Below are positions 35,301 to 37,336 of a stretch of 37,336 bases of DNA, one piece after another. The notes under the pieces were generated by a model. The model saw nothing but the letters and a program-made list of their open reading frames with translations, searched no databases and had not been told where the DNA came from. This stretch comes from Opitutales bacterium. Lineage in GTDB: Bacteria; Verrucomicrobiota; Verrucomicrobiia; Opitutales; Oceanipulchritudinaceae. The DNA lies in NCBI GenBank assembly GCA_020831525.1, contig JAFIGH010000048.1, forward strand, positions 1-37,336, written 5' to 3'. The position numbers and the translations under genes are program-made. Numbering within the stretch: position 1 is the first letter of the stretch; each line of letters starts with the position of its first letter.

Positions 35301-37336
35301 CCCGGTTCATCCCGTCCCAGAGGACAAGGCTTGGGAAGGCGAGGAGGGAATCGCCGCCGGTCGCCGAGGCGGTGACGCGACCGGTGATGGTTTCGAGGGC
35401 GTCGAGGCGCACTTCTCCGCCGTCTTCGGCGGTGAACCGGAAGTTGGGAATGCCGCCCTCGAAAGCGGTGACGCCGGGCAGGTCGATGAGGCTGCCGGGA
35501 CCGGTGGCCTCGATGTGGTTTTGGGACGTTCCGGAGGGCGATGCCGAAGAGAGGATTTCAAGGTCGGGAAGCGATAGGATGGCTCCGTCGAGCGCCCAAA
35601 GGCCGCCGCCTTCAAAGTGGGTCGGGCCGTGGGCGGTGAAAACCGTGTCCGCACCGACAGAGCGAAGGCCCGCCCGCCGCTCGAGAGTGAGCCCGGCCGA
35701 GAGGGAGGACGTGCCGTCGTTAACCGTCAGAATACCCGCCTCAAGGTGCAGCGGCGAGGAGGCGAGAACGCGCATGACTTCGGTGCCATGGGAAATCGCG
35801 ACGGCTCCCGCACCCGCCGGAATGACGGCTTCATCGGTCGGGCCGGGCACGCGCCGCCCGAACCAGTTCGCCGGGTCGTGCCAGTCGCCGCTCGCGTCGC
35901 CGTGCCAGGTGCGGATGGATTCGAGGAGGTCTTCGGGCTGAAAAGTGACGACGTGCGGTTCGGCCATCGGCGTGCCTGCGAGGTTTTCCACTCCGGAGAT
36001 GGTGAGCGTGTAAACACCGGGCGGCAGGTCGGGTGCGAGCGTGCCTTCGATCCACCGCGTCACGGCGTCGTAGGTGAGGCTGGTGAGGAACCCGTCGGCG
36101 GGTGCGCCGTCGCGCGCAAGGGCGTAGTTTGCGCTGTCATCGGCGGAGTCTGGATCGACCCCGAAGGCATCAAAAAAACGCACCCGCACCGTGTCTCCCG
36201 CAAAGGCCTCGTCCACGATCACCGGACCCTCGTCGTCGCCTTCCTCCGCTGTGATCGTCAGGCGGTCGGCCTGGAAATCGAGCGAAAAGGCAAGCCCGCC
36301 GGGAAGGACCGTGCCGGTAAGAAGACCGAACTCGTCGATGTGGGAATCGTAGGTGAGAATGTCGACCGAGGTTCCGATCTCCGGAAAGAGCCCGGCGTTG
36401 TCAATGGCCAGTTCGCCGCTGAATGTTACCGTGCTGGAAAAGTGGATACGGTCGCTCTCTGGTGCCGTGTCGTCGCCCCCGAGGCGCACAACGACCCGCC
36501 CGGTGGGACCAAAGACGGTCGGGCCATCGATGGTCAGTTGGCCGAGGACGCCGGGCAAACCCGGCGCAAGGGTGCCGTCCTGCTGCAAAGTCATGCCGCC
36601 TAAATTGACCGACCCGATGCCCCGGATCATGCCCCCGGGGGCGTTGGTGATGGCATCGCCGGAAAAAGATAACGAACCGTCGTCGGCGAAGAGCACGCCT
36701 TCGTTGATGTAGGTGGTCCCGCTGCGGCTGAAGGAGAGGGTAACGCCATCCGCCGAACGAATCGTTCCCTCGTTGACCAAACTCCCATGAATGGTGCGGT
36801 TGCCGCCGCTTCCGGGGAGCGCCTCGATCATGCCTTCGTTGGTGAAGGTGCCATTGTCCTCGACGGAAACGATGATGTTGGATGTCGCATCGGCGCGTTC
36901 GAGCCGGAGGATTCCCCGGTTCACGAATCCGTCCGGCACCGTCACAAATTGGGCACCACTGCCAGGTTGTCCACCCGCCCAGACTGTCACCGACGGACTG
37001 TCTAATTGCAGCAGATCGAAACCGCGCAAGACCTGCACCTCTTGCGAAAGGAGCGTGGACTCCACCCGCAGGCTTCCGCCGTTCAGCCGGGAACCATCCC
37101 GCATTTCCCCGCCGACGAGGCGGACCGCCGCGTTGTCCAAGACCAGTTCGCCGCCGCCGGTCCCCTCGAAAGCGCCGTCTTCTTCCAATACCACGGAACG
37201 CCCGTTGTTGCCGACGTCGAAGACAATTCCGTCCGCCCGCACCGTTCCCCGGTTGACCAGGTTGGCGTTGACTGTGCGTCCGCCGCCGGTGCCTTGCCGC
37301 GCCTCGATCACACCTTTGTTGGTGAAGGTGCCGTTG
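26383..37336 (-). CDS. Giant modular extracellular protein (5' end outside window)
   Basis: More than 3640 codons are visible; the frame is still open at the right edge, so the signal peptide is not seen. From N to C, by position: beta-helix-like repeats (37336-36250); an Ig-like region; a TWHGDASGDWHDPANW motif starting a second beta-helix-like part (35920-34800); a Big_5-type Ig domain (34780-34480); a CARDB domain (34470-34150); about four Calx-beta-like domains (34110-32890); a second CARDB (32880-32560); an Ig/transthyretin-like domain; a Hydin-like domain (31900-31600); a carboxypeptidase-regulatory-like domain (31580-31330); a Cys-containing linker and helical section (30950-29800); FN3 (28446-28170); two putative-Ig (He_PIG) domains (28150-27580); cadherin-like repeats (27570-26820); and a C-terminal module ending RRFYILGQ. 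Such architecture suggests a surface or secreted adhesin or matrix protein. No catalytic domain is seen. Confidence 0.9.
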   Translation of the reverse strand, partial: NGTFTNKGVIEARQGTGGGRTVNANLVNRGTVRADGIVFDVGNNGRSVVLEEDGAFEGTGGGELVLDNAAVRLVGGEMRDGSRLNGGSLRVESTLLSQEVQVLRGFDLLQLDSPSVTVWAGGQPGSGAQFVTVPDGFVNRGILRLERADATSNIIVSVEDNGTFTNEGMIEALPGSGGNRTIHGSLVNEGTIRSADGVTLSFSRSGTTYINEGVLFADDGSLSFSGDAITNAPGGMIRGIGSVNLGGMTLQQDGTLAPGLPGVLGQLTIDGPTVFGPTGRVVVRLGGDDTAPESDRIHFSSTVTFSGELAIDNAGLFPEIGTSVDILTYDSHIDEFGLLTGTVLPGGLAFSLDFQADRLTITAEEGDDEGPVIVDEAFAGDTVRVRFFDAFGVDPDSADDSANYALARDGAPADGFLTSLTYDAVTRWIEGTLAPDLPPGVYTLTISGVENLAGTPMAEPHVVTFQPEDLLESIRTWHGDASGDWHDPANWFGRRVPGPTDEAVIPAGAGAVAISHGTEVMRVLASSPLHLEAGILTVNDGTSSLSAGLTLERRAGLRSVGADTVFTAHGPTHFEGGGLWALDGAILSLPDLEILSSASPSGTSQNHIEATGPGSLIDLPGVTAFEGGIPNFRFTAEDGGEVRLDALETITGRVTASATGGDSLLAFPSLVLWDGMNRDSALEPTDGGTIEVGTEVAATMFKRVFVELVGGGQMLTTDLTIDAAGQLQGTGSLTGHICPARLDMRRASSSAPPDVLTITGNLTLPADAETTFRAYSTGLPRVEISGIARLRGAFSLVTVNLNPAVGDAHTLFEATVLADGFTAWSGLDVAAGVTYEPAQTATALTLNGVGPVPPEVTAVTPEGPVNRFSQFVITFSKEMANSSVTRSAFELETPGGTLTAATVVRIAADTYRVTFAEQETPGLHTLRIGPALTDLAGNAMASVAIHEIEIAKPLLPDLAVSALTVSETVQAGTPVTVSWTVTNEGTAPLAGDWLETLYIESSPSGADAVFLKAYSAAAQAIAPGDSVLRTVTVDLPRAVPHGSVRFRVEADEDRTLDEWFTQNNRALSPPVPLSPALFFEPATAAVDENAGESALRPRLLRTGPLTNPLTVSLAASDPSSATAPESVEFPAGQRSIRIPITPVPDGVPAGDRATQITASADGFAPAVLDLVVRDTDRAALALSLDEPAVTEGESTVLRVTVPHPRATDLRVRLEASQPGRLHLPPSILIPAGETEGEAVVRAANTPVPTGNTVAVLRAEAASHLSASTELAVFDPKVPLLELSLREDTIRTGNNGESTVLTIRRTGINLLPQEIRLENPRPDLVPLAGAVFFEGGQEAVHLPVSARSGIVQGSAETVDFRARIGRPADPVSVSNTVTLTVVDDTTPHLSLRFDPPSALAGTSAAATLTVTRYPVDGTALTVALESNAPGKVAHAAGLTLPPGAASASVPVDTLPAPVPDQPATVVFNVYAAEHLPGAANLVVTSISRPDLALTAVEPPAAVFTESTMDVLLRVTNHGPGTAEGPVTLRVYVSDDPSRPTRFLVGQERIEISLTSGEILERTLAVPAPRIEGTFQVTGEVDPSAGMRDLRNDNNLRQGANPVEVAAAYTATVEAAITDAPAGTPIPLSGTAVKATDGSPAANVPVVVRITRGELERRIEFRTDANGQFNEVWQPLLRESGTFGIGAGHPGAAEFSVQDSVRLRGFDAQPRRLEARLTTGGEDAVLPFTLSNPGNVDLHGLHAGPLDGGGLAGLEVRFPHGTDLPAGGSLEAELVVSPLDIEGLGEVPVTLVAADGSEAVLTLDFRVLAERPKLEVDPRRLEGNVVRGRTKHTGLIVVNTGGAASGPLEILASPLPWLSLPVTALDPIAPDDYQEFTVTARPPADTPSGTVSGEILVREKEDGAFARIPFVLDVVSTETGGFAVDVENEFTYFAEGNPMVEGARVTLYDTRTGAPVASGLTGPDGRFETDGLPEGHYDVTIEATRHLPFENTAFIAAGNTAEVSAFLNYEPVRTFWEVVPVEFEDRYEIRIRTEFETNVPIPVVTIYPESVDLHSLLENRDSVQVDFIITNHGLVRADDVHFRLPQLPGIAVDAAAEEIGDLDALTSRTIPVRFTRAESPSGPFAVQSSAPPGADCVRRARVDYIYECGNLRIRRRTSSAISPESCRERTRPPQPESQVFRGHPGSGQRRAVHHTSGGGGWTETGGQRFRRIAGEAFRGTISDALDGVAQVREWVRGSGVGDCLGPLLDPIINCGKLGTKKMQAAAGALGTAKDLISRLDEAAELLERAFGERPPGSPPVSDEELLEFLASFDDNVQAIVGIALCVSEGDAFGCAKTALGALGDDLAGDILACLSSLNDLLGDVSPFGTMSPAGAPAPYAPGFATHGGGDPAGSSVVDGLRTYLERIQLYRDWLVFMTGSEAWVAGDNTGSIRTWMEVFDAAADSGDPLPRRISLAERTALLNLPRPSAVSAEETHRFIDRWNRTWDYADADIHEVEDVPPGDSTDFIPRAEFNALSAAVVQSFLDSQVDGFADPFAGFDFYFERFTREERRPVCATVTLEITQEAVLTRTGFDARLGLENDSGVDLENIFVDIAIRDATGERRGDLFAVVAGADNTWSDPDAANPLPDGGEDLRSWRIIPALDAAPGGEPVPYTIGGTLFYDQGGVPVTVSLDPVEIVVHPQPELQLDYYHERDVFANDPFTDVVEPSVPFSLGVLARNVGHGAARDLSIQTSQPEIVANEQGLAVDIRIVSVEVGGVTARESLTAEFGEIAPGTTGSAIWWLESTLQGRFIDYEASFVHLDAFESPRISLIRGVSIHETLGLVDEVRSGMPARRGFLVSDRFPVGPRPVEVHWTDGDVESVGWIGQGAFSTTPSPAQPTVTLSLGSVPPGWFYTRLPDPTNGEMPLQQVIRSDGRVLLPGANAWITDRTFRGPGLRPLKESILHLVDHGGGGTYTLVFGPDKFIDTTAPVSSVTALPAENYPGFLVQWSGLDANGVVGYDIYVSTDGGPFELWLGNTTATSAFFEGEPGRTYAFHSRARDAAGNVEDAPDTPDATTATSLVNAPPQIAAIADQTIPERQRFVLDVAASDPDQPAQTLTHTLEGDIPPAMTINPSTGRITWQTTETHGGTEWYITVRVTDDGWPSLSAEETFRLTVLEVNHPPTVLPISAQRVHQDETVAFVIAANDPDIPANQLIFSLDAGAPAGTAINPASGLFIWTPSRDVPVATYPVTVRVTDDGEPPLSGTRTFTVEVLPFRVDLSVTVDPAALTWTEGDPPIPLVPAADVTVGEPLQFAGGRLTAQIIAGGSAGDRLRLGTGPSGSGLYDIAGGIVRRNGADLGLIAVGLPATQTLRIDISAQSDHTIMQELMRLVTYENDERHPPERDRVIEFTLRDGANREATAVRAVSVIPVNTDPVITTTPAFSATRGRALDIVAADLLALAEDAEGDPLTLSLPGAASTGGAALDLGPERLRYAPPPAFAGWDTVPFRVSDPFGGESLGEARVWVRDYDSASAQALADPDGEAVDLVGIPGFQYALDWREPGSGEWVPFTTASLPETGALRFAAPPGVDPAAVEWRARRLGQPVIRIVETAPLRIQILGESGEPYEVLVSETLDAWQPFESGTLEPHDVLEWADPESGGAGDRRFYILGQ
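36791..36856 (-). repeat. Internal repeat unit of the giant gene, copy 2 in reading order
   Basis: This segment codes NGTFTNEGMIEALPGSGGNR and the start of the following strand. It matches 37271-37336 exactly 480 nt away; the 36-nt part at 36821-36856 agrees at 32 positions. The spacing equals a 160-residue protein repeat. Confidence 0.8.
37271..37336 (-). repeat. Internal repeat unit of the giant gene, copy 1 (at window edge)
   Basis: Codes NGTFTNKGVIEARQGTGGGR, the counterpart of the unit at 36791-36856. Because it abuts the window edge, further copies may exist upstream of the visible part of the gene. Confidence 0.75.

Overview
The window is high-GC bacterial DNA, most likely from a member of Verrucomicrobiota, with Opitutales-type relatives the best guess. 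The assignment rests on three things. The intergenic DNA is full of short palindromic repeats with an ACGGACA/TGTCCGT core, a type I associate with this group. There is a very large secreted-type protein with a C-terminal module ending in an FY-x-L type motif. There is also a 405-aa protein resembling verrucomicrobial hypotheticals. No rRNA marker is present, so this is an inference.

Positions 1-11507 (minus strand) hold an NADH:quinone oxidoreductase (complex I) operon in the order nuoA-B-CD-E-F-G-H-I-J-K-L, with nuoC and nuoD fused. The genes overlap or are tightly spaced. nuoL runs off the left edge, and nuoM/nuoN would be expected beyond it. All iron-sulfur ligands checked in NuoB, E, F, G and I are intact, including the optional N7 set in NuoG.

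Positions 11508-16919 are a looser accessory stretch on the plus strand. It holds a repeat-rich spacer, a lipoprotein-like serine hydrolase with a C-terminal TPR region, a 405-aa acidic conserved hypothetical protein, and two AT-rich patches with small uncertain ORFs. Most of the repeats lie here: several palindromic families recur within a few kb, sometimes in inverted orientation.

Positions 16920-21385 encode a two-gene peptide/opine-type ABC importer. The first gene fuses the solute-binding protein to the OppB-like permease in one 1102-aa chain. The second is an OppC-like permease overlapping it by 4 nt. No ATPase gene is in the window.

Positions 21447-25476 hold two divergent metabolic genes sharing a 148-bp intergenic region. 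One (minus strand) has a degenerate RecA/KaiC-like N-terminus, a PEP/pyruvate-binding ATP-grasp domain, and a C-terminal domain in place of the phosphohistidine domain of PEP synthase. The other is a standard hexameric-type glutamate dehydrogenase.

Positions 25713-26351 encode a small TonB-family protein without exbB/exbD neighbours. Positions 26383-37336 (minus strand) are more than 3640 codons of one giant modular extracellular protein, whose N-terminus lies beyond the right edge. A 7-bp GC hairpin separates these two convergent genes. I saw no tRNA, rRNA, CRISPR array, transposase or phage gene.
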